A program made the position numbers and the translations under genes. From Aurelia coerulea (lineage: Eukaryota; Cnidaria; Scyphozoa; Semaeostomeae; Ulmaridae), in the NCBI GenBank assembly GCA_039566865.1, contig CM076947.1, forward strand, positions 8,439,501 through 8,503,500: 64,000 bases of DNA. The letters are read 5' to 3'. The stretch's first letter is position 1, and every line of letters starts with the position of its first letter. Below are positions 10,405 to 18,819 of this stretch, one piece after another. Below the pieces are notes generated by a model that saw only the letters and a program-made list of their open reading frames with translations, was not told where the DNA came from and did no database searches.

Positions 10405-10804
10405 TAGTATATTATATCCTTTATCCATTAGTTTTCTAATCGTTCGTAGTGTACAGTTAGTTGCATGTAGGTTAACGTTATATGTCTTTATGTTTTTGGC
10501 CATGGGGTAGTCATTGTTTTTCGCTCCCCCTGGTATCGTTCCCGTAGTGTTGTATAGTAATTAGATAAGTATTGTAGATTGTAGAACTCATTGTAAACTT
10601 TTTAAATGAATGATATAAAAAAAAGAAGACGAGACTGCCATAATACCAGTTGTGACATACAACCAAGAACATGACAAATTGTTAGGGCTTTGTGCAAAGA
10701 AAGCCCCGATCGCAAAGACCACCTATGCAAAAATGAAATCTAATAAAATATATTATTACTATTGGTTTATTGGTTCAATGAAATTTTATCATTCGTATTC
10801 TGCG

Positions 10805-11135
10805 TCTGCATTTTAGTATTACTGACTGAATGTGAGTGGCATGGACAATTTAGAATCAAGTATAATGCCTAGATGTTTATGTTCATTCATTCTAATGATT
10901 GGGACATCAACTGGTAGATGATCGGCTGAAATTTTCTTTCTTGAAAAAGTCACTTCAACTGCTTGTTTTGTTGGATCAGGATTAAATAACATGCGCCAAT
11001 TATGTGCTCAACTTTTGATGATGTCAAGATCGTGATTTATGTTTAAAGCAGCCTGATTAGGATCACAAACAATGGTGTAGAGTGATGTATCATCAGAAAA
11101 GAGTTTGACATTACACTTACGATTATCCGTTGATT
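10805..11135 (-). pseudogene. LINE reverse transcriptase fragment
   Basis: Minus-strand reading gives 'CNVKLFSDDTSLYTIV' (the F/Y-x-DD catalytic box, here FSDD), then 'MLFNPDPTKQ', 'VTFSRKKI' and 'RMNEHKHLGIILDSKLSM', the palm-to-thumb order of LINE RTs. A TGA replaces the Trp expected before 'AHNWRML'. The piece ends where the plus-strand LINE at 8255 begins in protein terms, so both come from the same LINE family in opposite orientation. Confidence 0.82.
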
Positions 11136-11351
11136 CTTTGATGTACACAAGGAAAAAAGTGGACCTATAACAGTAACTGAACCAGCAGTAACTGAACCCT
11201 ATTCCGATGTTTTGCCATTCAAAACTTTGGGCTATTTTTGGGTTGCACGGAAATTTTTGAGGAGGGAAAGTAAGTTTCCTGAAATACCACAACGACGAAG
11301 TTTATAGACAAGACCTTCATATCTAAATGCAATTATTGATTTATTTGATAG

Positions 11352-11471
11352 AGCTGCCTTTGGATCAGTCTGAAAGCGATGACGAAATTGAAAACTGTTC
11401 TGGGGATATGACTATTGGTCAGGCATTTGATCAAGAGGAATGCAGACAGACTGATAAAAGCCCTGTGAATG
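11352..11471 (+). CDS. Predicted internal exon, acidic, of a host-like gene (gene A)
   Basis: A 120-bp exon with acceptor TTTGATAG and donor G|GTAAGAG, a strong consensus. It encodes an acidic 40-residue segment ('LDQSESDDEIENCSGD', 'ECRQTDKSPVN') and begins and ends in phase 1. The leftover G fits exactly with the AG that opens the exon at 18442, giving an uninterrupted frame. That intron would be about 7 kb and contains the TTAA-flanked element at 13040-18291. No domain is recognised; acidic linkers are common in nuclear and TE-derived proteins. The upstream exon was not found. Confidence 0.45.
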
Positions 11472-11549
11472 GTAAGAGATTTTACAATCAGCGGACTACT
11501 GTTAGATTCACAGAAATGTCTGCTGGTTTTTTTGCATTTGAGTTATAAA

Positions 11550-12470
11550 GATTGATCGCTTGCTTTGTCCGTGTTTTAGCTTATTTTAACGAGTGAGTTG
11601 ATTTGTTTGTCAAACATGGCATGTGAACTTCACCTGTGAAATGTGCTAATATCACTAAAAAATTTAGCAATTGAACCACAAACTATTACAAAGCAAGAAT
11701 GAATTACAAAGAAGAGGCTTGCAGCCTGCAAATCTATTCGATTTTTGTAGGTGCTTTTGAAATCACAGTTCTGGTGGCAATTTGTCAATTTGAAATTGAA
11801 TATTGCTATTTGAAATTGAATATTGCTTTTTGAAATTGCTTTTTTTCTACGATTTGTGTTAGTTCTTCTTTTTGAAATAGCTTTTTTCAACAAATTTATC
11901 ATTCATTTGATGTTTCCTTTCCACCATCAAAAGGTATGCAATTAGAATAGGTTTTTTGAACCTGTTTACACATTTAACTTTGAACCAAATTTTCTGGCAT
12001 TTGCCCGTAACAGAAGATCGGTGTGTCTTGGTCACGTTGGCATGTCATGTCAACCCAGATAATTTTCCTCAGCTACATTCTATATAAATACCCTATGGGA
12101 GTTGAAATTTCTTTCTTATGGTAAAGCAGTGTTTTCACACACAGGACTAAAGAAAGCCATATTGTTTTGAGCATCATTTCAACCCGTTCCATTTCTTCAG
12201 GCAGTGTCAAAAACTGTCCTGGCTGAGTCAAATAAAGGTTTGAGCATTTGCAAGACTGTAATTTGCTTACATGGATTCGATTTGATCCAGCAAGATTAAT
12301 TATGGGATTTGTTTGGTAAATTTTGGCTCTTTTGCTCTTGAGTTACAATAAGTTTTGTAAGTACGCTTTTCTCTGAATATTTAAGTAGAGGCTGTGGAAT
12401 CTTATGAAAAGAATGCGACCAATTCAAGACTGAAATGTTAATCTCTCGAAATCAAAGGCTAACTTAGATG
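11550..12470. other. Putative intron sequence, nothing recognised
   Basis: AT-rich, with short repeats of TTTGAAATTGAATATTGC at 11785-11845 (two to three imperfect copies). No exon, TIR or RNA gene was seen. Confidence 0.5.
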
Positions 12471-13034
12471 TGAAAATTTGAAATGCCGATAAGGAATTTG
12501 TATGCGAACGAGAATTCCACTTTCGATTCTGGTCCATGATTTACTTGCCATTGAAATGTAAATTAATAAAATTTTCAGTTTCAGAAATGAAATTTAAATT
12601 TCGATGGCAAGTAAATCATAAATTTTGTTTATGTTCAATATATATTTTTTTACAAACAAACTACTTAACACACTTCGTACGAGCTACTTTACTACACTGT
12701 AAGGGCGATACCACGGAGTGCAAGAGACCATGACAACTCTGCAGTCATTAACATAGAGCACGTGTAACTAAACTAAAATTAAATGTACAGCTACGAAAAA
12801 TACACATGAACAATTTCTACTGATAAATACTAAGGTTCGTTTCACATTGTATGTCGAGCTAACTTTGGGCAAACAAGTCTTTTTAACAAGAATGGGTGAA
12901 CTGGAGATTCAATTTTCAAATTAGAATGGATTTGTGCCCAATGAGTCTAACATCCAACAAATCATGGACTAGAATCGAACGCGGAATTCTCGTTCCCACA
13001 CAAACCTCTTGCCAGCATTCTTCAAATTGCAAAC
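12471..13034. mobile_element. TIR element of ~560 bp with inner hairpin
   Basis: Outer arms of about 65 bp: GAACGAGAATTCCACTTTCG and CTGGTCCATGATTT on the left (12471-12540) are matched in inverse at 12958-13034. Inside, ATGATTTACTTGCCATTGAAAT (12535) and its complement near 12598-12619 form a second hairpin. The right arm abuts the TTAA at 13036. No coding sequence and no secure target duplication. Confidence 0.65.
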
Positions 13035-13202
13035 TTTAAAGTGCCACTGACATGAAACAATTTAGGTATTTTTTATTAGCGTAATAGAAGCAGAAAACAT
13101 CGCAGATTTCAAATCTGGCACTATTTTTTCGATTTGAGGGGCAGAAGTGTACTTTTGGGGGGGTTTTATGGGGGTTGGTCATTCAAAAACAGTCTGGGGC
13201 GA

Positions 13203-13219
13203 GTGACGTATTGCGTTGG
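13203..13219 (+). promoter_or_regulatory. Subterminal motif before the P2X7-like gene
   Basis: GTGACGTATTGCGTTGG, about 72 bp before the ATG at 13291 and 160 bp inside the left terminus. TGACGTA resembles a CRE/ATF-type site. The same string, differing at two central bases, stands in inverse orientation upstream of the THAP exon (18071-18087). Confidence 0.5.
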
Positions 13220-13290
13220 GCACACAAATTGTAACGCAGATATACACAGTGGAAGCACCAGTATCACGCAACACGAAAACAGCGAGAAAC

Positions 13291-15296
13291 ATGACTGACA
13301 GCGAGCTTTCGGATACAACTTTGTCTTCAAATGACGAAGAATACCTTTCAGCAATGAGTGAAGCGGACTCTGGTGAAGATGGCAACCTACAAACGGCTTA
13401 TGAGCCGTACCAAGACGAACCGCTTGCCTCCTCATGATGAAAATGGAGATAATGGCGCCGCAGCAGAAGCAGCCATTGATGGGATTCCATTGGAAACCCT
13501 TGCGGTTCGCTTTGAAAACAGGCCTGCTGTTGACGAATGGTGAGTAGTTGGCATTGCTTTGCTTAAAATTTTGTGTCTGTAACGAATTGTATGTTCAAGA
13601 ATTAGGAAGCTTGCTCAACAGACAGGCCGCCGCCATGTTATTGTTAGGCCCTTATACTTCGACCCAATCTTCCCTTCGGTCCTGTGCTAGGTAGTTCCTA
13701 AACTTTTTTGTGATTGCTTGGGGGGCAAAGCGAGTTATCTCGATACTGTTATAGATTCTTAGAGAAGTGAAATGTATATATTGTACTGCTGTATAAGTAG
13801 CTGTTGCTCCAGAATAAGTCTAGGCCATTAACAAACAAAGCGTTAAAAAGCTGTGTGCATTGCACCTACAGGCCTTCCTTGTTTTTGTTCTACGGAAAAT
13901 CAAATGGACATTATGCAGGCTGATGTAAGCTACGTGTAGCATACTTCAGGGCATGATTTTATCAACTGATGTTTAATTCCATTTCCTAGGTGTGAGTGTG
14001 GTAAATGCAATGTTGAAAAGCTGGTGGGTGCTAGGGAGTATAGATGCCGCTGGGAGTTCCCCCAAGCAATAGGAAAGCTGACATTTTGAGGGACTGAGAT
14101 GTGTGACAAATCATGCTGACTTTCCAGCTCTCATTAGCAGAGCAGTGCTGCAACTTGCAGGGCCCCTGTTAGATGGGAAGAGGTACATACGCAGAGCAAA
14201 TCAACCAGAAAACGAATAAGTAGAAACTTAGTCCTACCGATCTAGTTTCCTACATTCTGTTAAAAGTGTACTTCTCTCCCTATGGAAACAAAATACCAAG
14301 ATAGCGAAAATACACACATCTGCTTTTTTAATTAATTAAGCATGGCCTTCCTCTGAGGTCCCAAGAGTATAGTTGATATAATTTACAAACAAACTGCCAC
14401 ATTGCATCTAAGGAAAACTTGATGTTGAAGTCTTTTCCCACAGAAGTACCTTTCACAATTTACCCAATTCCTTAGCTATCATGATACAGCAATCTGTAGG
14501 AAAACATGTGTATCTAAATAAATTAGTTCAATGTTGGCGTGTAAAACATAACACTCCCTGCATCATCATTATGTGCAGTCAAAATAACACAAGTCAGACT
14601 GGCATGAGTCAGATGAAATCCCATATTTTTCATTTCAAATCAATTCAGCAAGTCAAAGCTCATGTATGTTGGGTAACTTTCCTTGGTTCAAAGCAACCAA
14701 AGTATACGTATTTTTTTTATAAGAAACTAAGAACTTGGGTCAGTACTGTAAGTTTCTCAAAAGTATATGATTTTGAGTAGTCAGAGTTTCAAGTTTCTTA
14801 GGTTCCATGACACTCTTCATGTTCACTTCCTGTGCCCTTGTGAATATTTCAAAACAAGGTTTTTAAGCCTTTGCAATGTTTAGACATACCCAAGTACCTT
14901 ATGAGTAATATGATGCAGGAAACAAGTAGAAGTAAAGCAAAAATATGCCAAGGATTTCCTTTATCAAAATAAATAGTTTCTTAACTTATATTTTCCCAGT
15001 ACTGGAGTTTCTTAATTTTTTGGGAAATTGAGAGTTGAGTTTATTAAGGACAGTTTCTTATAAAGGAAAATACATGCAATTCAAATTTGACTGTACTAAA
15101 CAAAAGTCTGTTCTGTTATAGATTTCTACGAGCAGTTGCATGCAGATGGCTTGTTCGGTGGCTGTTTGGATTTTTGGGGTATGACAATGCAAGGCCACTT
15201 CCTGCCTGTGTCTATTAGTGCATCAGCAAAACATACGAATCTGGTGTTCAGCATGGATACAAGTCAACAAGGCAACGTGAACTAGCAGATAACTAA
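13291..15296 (+). pseudogene. P2X7-like (P2RX7 C-terminal-domain only) gene, three exons, decayed
   Basis: Exons: 13291-13539, 13990-about 14219, 15122-15296. Exon 1 is acidic ('MTDSELSDTTLSSNDEEYLS') and ends 'RFENRPAVDEW' after a one-base shift near 13430. GAATG|GTGAGT joins ...CCTAG|GTGTGAG to give 'EWCECGKC', the Zn-binding start of the P2X7 intracellular (ballast) domain. Exon 2 continues 'VGAREYRCRWEF' and, after another shift, 'LRCVTNHADFPAL' and 'RRANQPENE'. Exon 3 gives 'FLRAVACRWLVRWLFGF', 'PLPACVY', an in-frame TAG, 'CISKTYESGVQHGYKSTRQR' and a stop. This is the usual order of invertebrate P2X7-like proteins, which lack the channel part. The exon 2 donor is degraded. Probably not functional, though sequencing errors could explain single-base shifts. 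Confidence 0.72.
14716..15068 (+). repeat. MITE of the GTTTCTTATAAGAAAC family, copy 1
   Basis: About 350 bp beginning TTTATAAGAAACTAAGAACT and ending ACAGTTTCTTATAAAGG, with many internal GTTTCTTA words. It aligns over its full length with the inverted copy at 17040-17398. It sits in intron 2 of the P2X7-like gene, so it postdates that gene's structure. Confidence 0.8.
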
Positions 15297-15299
15297 ATA

Positions 15300-17035
15300 T
15301 GTGTATACACAGTAAAATCCTGCAAACCAGAACATAGGAAAATCAGCACCTACAGATTGATTTTCAAGAAGAAAATATCCAAAGATAACAACCAAAAACA
15401 TACTGGTTTCTTGCTTAGTTGTTATCAAATGATACGGTTACCAAGAGTGAAAACTGCAAAATAGTCAATGACCATACTGTAAATTTCCATCATTACGACA
15501 AAGCAAAAGAACAATGACCACCTGCCTGAAAAATAAGTCTCTTTTTTGAACCCAAAAGGGTATTTTATAGATATCTGATGACAGTACTTTCCAACAGTTA
15601 GAAGGCAAATTATACTGCCCATAAGTTCATTGAATGTGTGTGTGTATGTGATATAGCTTTGTGCTCACTGTAGTCATAAGGCTCCAGGAAGAGTGCCAAA
15701 TTCATAAGAGGTCAGCCTATGTTCTAATAGGTATGTCCTTGTTTGCAGAGTTTTACTGTATTCATTTATCTGTGTTTCTCTGTACAAGCTACTGTGATTG
15801 TCTATCATTCCCACACAAACCCTGGACAGCCAGCCTATTGTTGACAGCCAAAACTGAGACCATTAATTTTGAAGCGAGTAAACAAATAACAGTTCTACAA
15901 AAACAAGCAGATATTTCATCCTCTACTCCAATGCAATGTTCACTCTGTTGCAAATGAGAGGATAGCCCAATTTTGGTTGTCCACAAACTTAGCAGTAGCG
16001 CATTCCACGGGGTCATGTGACACCTGATGTTGAGGCGATCATGTGATTTGCAAGTAGCTGGTCTTGGTTTTCAGCTAAAAAAGAAGTGAAAGGACATTTC
16101 AATTGATTGCTCATAACACTTGCCAATGTAATTCCATATAATTTCTAGTGCTGGTTACAGTAACAAGTCATTCTATAATTTGATACATTTGAGTTTTAAT
16201 AAGAGTAAGAAAGAGAGACATCAGTAATCTGGTCTGCTTCAAAATATACTGTACTGCATATACCTGACATGCATTAAAATTTGTCATGCAAACATTGTTC
16301 TAAAAACCTTGTTTGCATTTCTAGTAAATTCACTAAAGTTTAGCAAAACAGTTTCAATGTCACAGAGTAATTACTAGAAAATTACTGACCTGCAGGGTAA
16401 AGTTCTGTGACTGCCATCCTTTGGGGTTCCCATTGCCTCACTTCTATCAGCTCTCTCTGTAACATGCTTTGTCATCAGGTAGCTGCCAGTATTTCCAATG
16501 GTGAATTTTGATAAGGCAGAAGATAAAATGATAACAAGTGTGAAAACTAATACTAAGAAATAAAGATAATATCAACACAAGATAACAAGGGAGGTTAATG
16601 CCAACCGAACCCCCCAAGGGCCCACAGCAAATTTTTACCAGTTGTTGTAGAGCCTTGATTATGTTTGATCAGTTTCAGTATGCAAGTATATGTTGAAATA
16701 AGAAACATGTTGTAAATATTTTCAATTGGTGTAGTAGTAGGAGTTTGCCTGTGAGTATTACCTGATTTTATTGAATTGTGTTTTGATTTCAAAGAGGTTG
16801 TAGCTCCTCCTAATCAGGTTGTTTCTGAGTGTTTCCGTTTATGAAATCTTTATGCAAGGATTTTTGTTTGTAGTCTGGTGGTCCCCAATTTGAACACGTG
16901 TGGGTTCTGAAAGCCTGAGGATCAGCCCAACATAGTGATCCAGTGAGGTCATGGGTCAAGGGACACCGCCTTCTTGTTGTCATAGTATGTCAGTGGCACT
17001 TTAAGTAGATCAATGTAAGGTCAAGCATACAAATA
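15300..17035. other. Interior of the TTAA element, no clear gene
   Basis: No exon can be called with confidence. A minus-strand stretch at about 16393-16465 is bounded by AG and GT signals and reads 'YLMTKHVTERADRSEAMG'; it could be a later exon of the THAP gene. The right-type terminus GTATGTCAGTGGCACT plus TTAA lies at 16985-17004. Confidence 0.4.
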
Positions 17036-17039
17036 TTTT

Positions 17040-17398
17040 TGTATAAGAAACTGCCTATAAGAATCTCACCTCTCAGATCACCAAAATAAAGAAACTCCAG
17101 TACTGGGAATATTCAAGTTAAGAAACTATTTATTTTGATAAAAGAAATCCTTGACCATATTTGTACTTAACTTTCACTCGTTTCCTGTATCAAATTACTC
17201 GTAAGGTACCTGAGTAATGTCTAAACATCGGAAAGGCTGAAAAACCTTGTTTTGAAATGTTCATAATGGCACAGGTACTGCACATGGAGATTGTTATGGA
17301 ACATCTAAGAAACTCGTAAGAAACTCTGAGTACTCAAAATCTGATAATTTTAAGAAAGTTTCAGTACTGGCCCAAATTCTTAGTTTCTTATAAGAAAT
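17040..17398 (-). repeat. MITE of the GTTTCTTATAAGAAAC family, copy 2 (inverted)
   Basis: Reverse-complement copy of 14716-15068, sharing the whole interior including 'AAACAAGGTTTTT' and 'CAAAATAAATAGTTTCTTAA'. Together the two copies form an inverted pair about 2 kb apart within the TTAA element. Confidence 0.8.
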
Positions 17399-17911
17399 AC
17401 GTTTATTGCAATACAGTGCAGTCTTACTTGCAACCAGTGGGGAGGGTGAGCCGAAACAACAGGGAGGGGGATTTGGGAATGAGGACTCCATCATCTATAT
17501 TTGGCAAAATTATGAATTACAAATGCAATGAAATGTCTGGATGCCTTTTAACCTCCTCTCAGTTCGAAAACTTTGGATTTTTCCATGCGTGCAAGTAAAT
17601 GAAGGTTGCATGCGGAAGTAAATAATTCTGAGTCCCTTTAAACATCGAAGCCCGTGCCTGGCAAATGCATTACATCCATCTAGGTAAAATCAAAGCTTTA
17701 TGATTACCGAAAGAAGATAAGTTAGTTTATTCCTTACAGGCAGGCACGAGGGATATGCGGTGTTGAGAATCCCCATCACCAAAAACAATGGAGTGAAACT
17801 TATAGGCCTATTTAGGCCTATCCTTACCTCTCTCGGTTGTCGCCTTTGATCCCGCCAATCCCGCTTAGAAGGAACAGTTACAGGAGCACTTCCAGCATCA
17901 AAATTCCGAAC

Positions 17912-18025
17912 TTGCATCGAAATTCCGGGAGTATGGCTACAATTCGTACAGCTGGTGTCATTCGGTGCACCAGCACAACAATATTTCCCCCCTCTTGGTC
18001 GTTTCTTCGCATCCGCCATGCTCAA
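17912..18025 (-). pseudogene. THAP-type zinc finger first exon
   Basis: Reads 'MADAKKRPRGGKYCCAGAPN', then 'CTNCSHTPGISMQ' and a donor ATGCAA|GTTCGG. The start (basic leader, K-x-C-x-A, N-x-S/T-C, GIS) matches first exons of THAP domains in cnidarian TE-type proteins; the C2CH finger would be completed by the next exon, which I cannot locate. THAP domains bind DNA and occur in P-element, Kolobok and related transposases. It lies 270 bp inside the right terminus of the TTAA element and points inwards, convergent with the P2X7-like gene. Start at 18025 or 18019. Marked pseudogene because the rest is missing. Confidence 0.55.
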
Positions 18026-18070
18026 CCACTGTGCTTCACTGTGGTAATCTAACTACGCACGTCGATGTGT

Positions 18071-18087
18071 CCAACCGAATACGTCAC
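18071..18087 (-). promoter_or_regulatory. Subterminal motif before the THAP exon
   Basis: Minus strand reads GTGACGTATTCGGTTGG, the counterpart of 13203-13219. It is about 50 bp upstream of the THAP ATG and 200 bp inside the right terminus. Confidence 0.5.
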
Positions 18088-18441
18088 GAATTCCTCAAAT
18101 TCCTCTTTGACCGCGTATTTTTATTCGAACAAAGAGTCACGAAAATCGACACTTTAGGGATTAAAAAAACATAGTTACAGACACAATATACCGGAAATGA
18201 TTACACCATTCGATTCAGCGTTCTTTACTTGTTCATAATAGCTCATAATATCGTTTTAAAAAACAATTTTATTTTTCATGTCAGTGGCACTTTAATGTTC
18301 GTGAATTATTCTGTTACATCAGTGGCCCAATAGGGTCATCTGCTGCATTTTTGGTTTTGGTGTTGTGGGTTTGACAGGTTGGGGTTCAAATCAGCTCATC
18401 AGAGGTTTCTCTCAATTCTGAGTGTTTATTATCTCTCTTAG

Positions 18442-18677
18442 AGAATGAAACAGTGCCTGCGAAGCAAAAAGTAAAAAAAAAGCCTTGGACAAAAGAAGAA
18501 GCCAATGCTGTCCTTACTCATTTTGATGGCTTCATCAAAAGATGCAAGAACCCAGGAAAGGCAGATGTGGAGTACTGCATTGAGAAGAACCCCATTCTAA
18601 AGGATCGTACATGGGGGGTGATAAAGGACTATGTCCGAAACCATATTGTAAAGGTACAAAGACAGACAAAACAGTAA
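18442..18677 (+). CDS. Predicted terminal exon with Myb/SANT-like domain (gene A)
   Basis: Acceptor TCTCTCTTAG|AG; opens in phase 1, matching the donor at 11471. It encodes about 78 residues: a Lys-rich linker, then 'KPWTKEEANAVLTHFDGFIK', 'GKADVEYCIEKNP' and 'LKDRTWGVIKDYVRNHI', ending TAA at 18675-18677. The spaced aromatics and W..eE...L pattern resemble a Myb/SANT-like C-terminal domain seen at the end of many cnidarian and fish zinc-finger or TE-derived proteins. DNA binding in the nucleus is likely. No stops or shifts within the exon; AATAAA follows 137 bp later. Confidence 0.6.
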
Positions 18678-18813
18678 GAGATTTTGGATGTTTTCGTGAT
18701 ATTGACCTTTCATCATCGATTGCTTGCTCATTGGTATGCCTTTATTTTCTTTTCAACTTCCTTGTTCCTTGTCATGCTTCTCAAAATAGCTAGCAACCGG
18801 TCACATGACTATT

Positions 18814-18819
18814 AATAAA
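18814..18819 (+). terminator. Possible polyadenylation signal of gene A
   Basis: AATAAA about 137 bp after the TAA of the Myb-like exon, a plausible distance for a short 3' UTR. The hexamer is common in AT-rich DNA, so support is positional only. Confidence 0.35.

Larger units (their letters stand above)
8255..10640 (+). mobile_element. LINE (non-LTR) 3' half, split by a MITE
   Basis: Plus-strand LINE fragment holding the end of ORF2 and a 3' tail. Sequence before 8311 ('NEHKHLGI') matches the RT thumb of the separate minus-strand LINE piece at 10805-11135. ORF2 continues to about 8923, is interrupted by the element at 8924-9902, resumes at 9903 and ends near 10210. The 3' UTR ends with an A-rich simple repeat (GATATAAAAAAAAGAAG) near 10630. 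A second copy of this 3' end lies at 23560-23712. Confidence 0.82.
13040..18291. mobile_element. 5.25-kb TTAA-flanked element carrying P2X7-like and THAP sequences
   Basis: AGTGCCACTGACATGAAA at 13040 is matched in inverse at the right end (…TTTCATGTCAGTGGCACT to 18291), and TTAA flanks both sides (13036-13039 and 18292-18295). A further right-type end (GTATGTCAGTGGCACT followed by TTAA) lies at 16985-17004, so 13040-17000 is an alternative boundary or there is an internal copy. Inside: a P2X7-like gene in plus orientation near the left end, a THAP first exon in minus orientation near the right end, and two GTTTCTTATAA MITEs. Both genes are preceded by a shared subterminal motif. TTAA duplications and THAP domains are known from piggyBac, Kolobok and P-like transposons; a transposase core was not found. 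Confidence 0.7.

Noticed and set aside
8255..11135. 5' inversion of one LINE by twin priming
   Set aside because: The inverted RT piece lies 3' of the plus-strand LINE tail, whereas twin priming places the inverted part 5'. Two separate insertions are simpler.
16595..16792. 65-codon minus frame and similar short frames at 15425-16016
   Set aside because: No motif, no consistent splice phase with the THAP or P2X7-like exons; composition matches non-coding neighbours.
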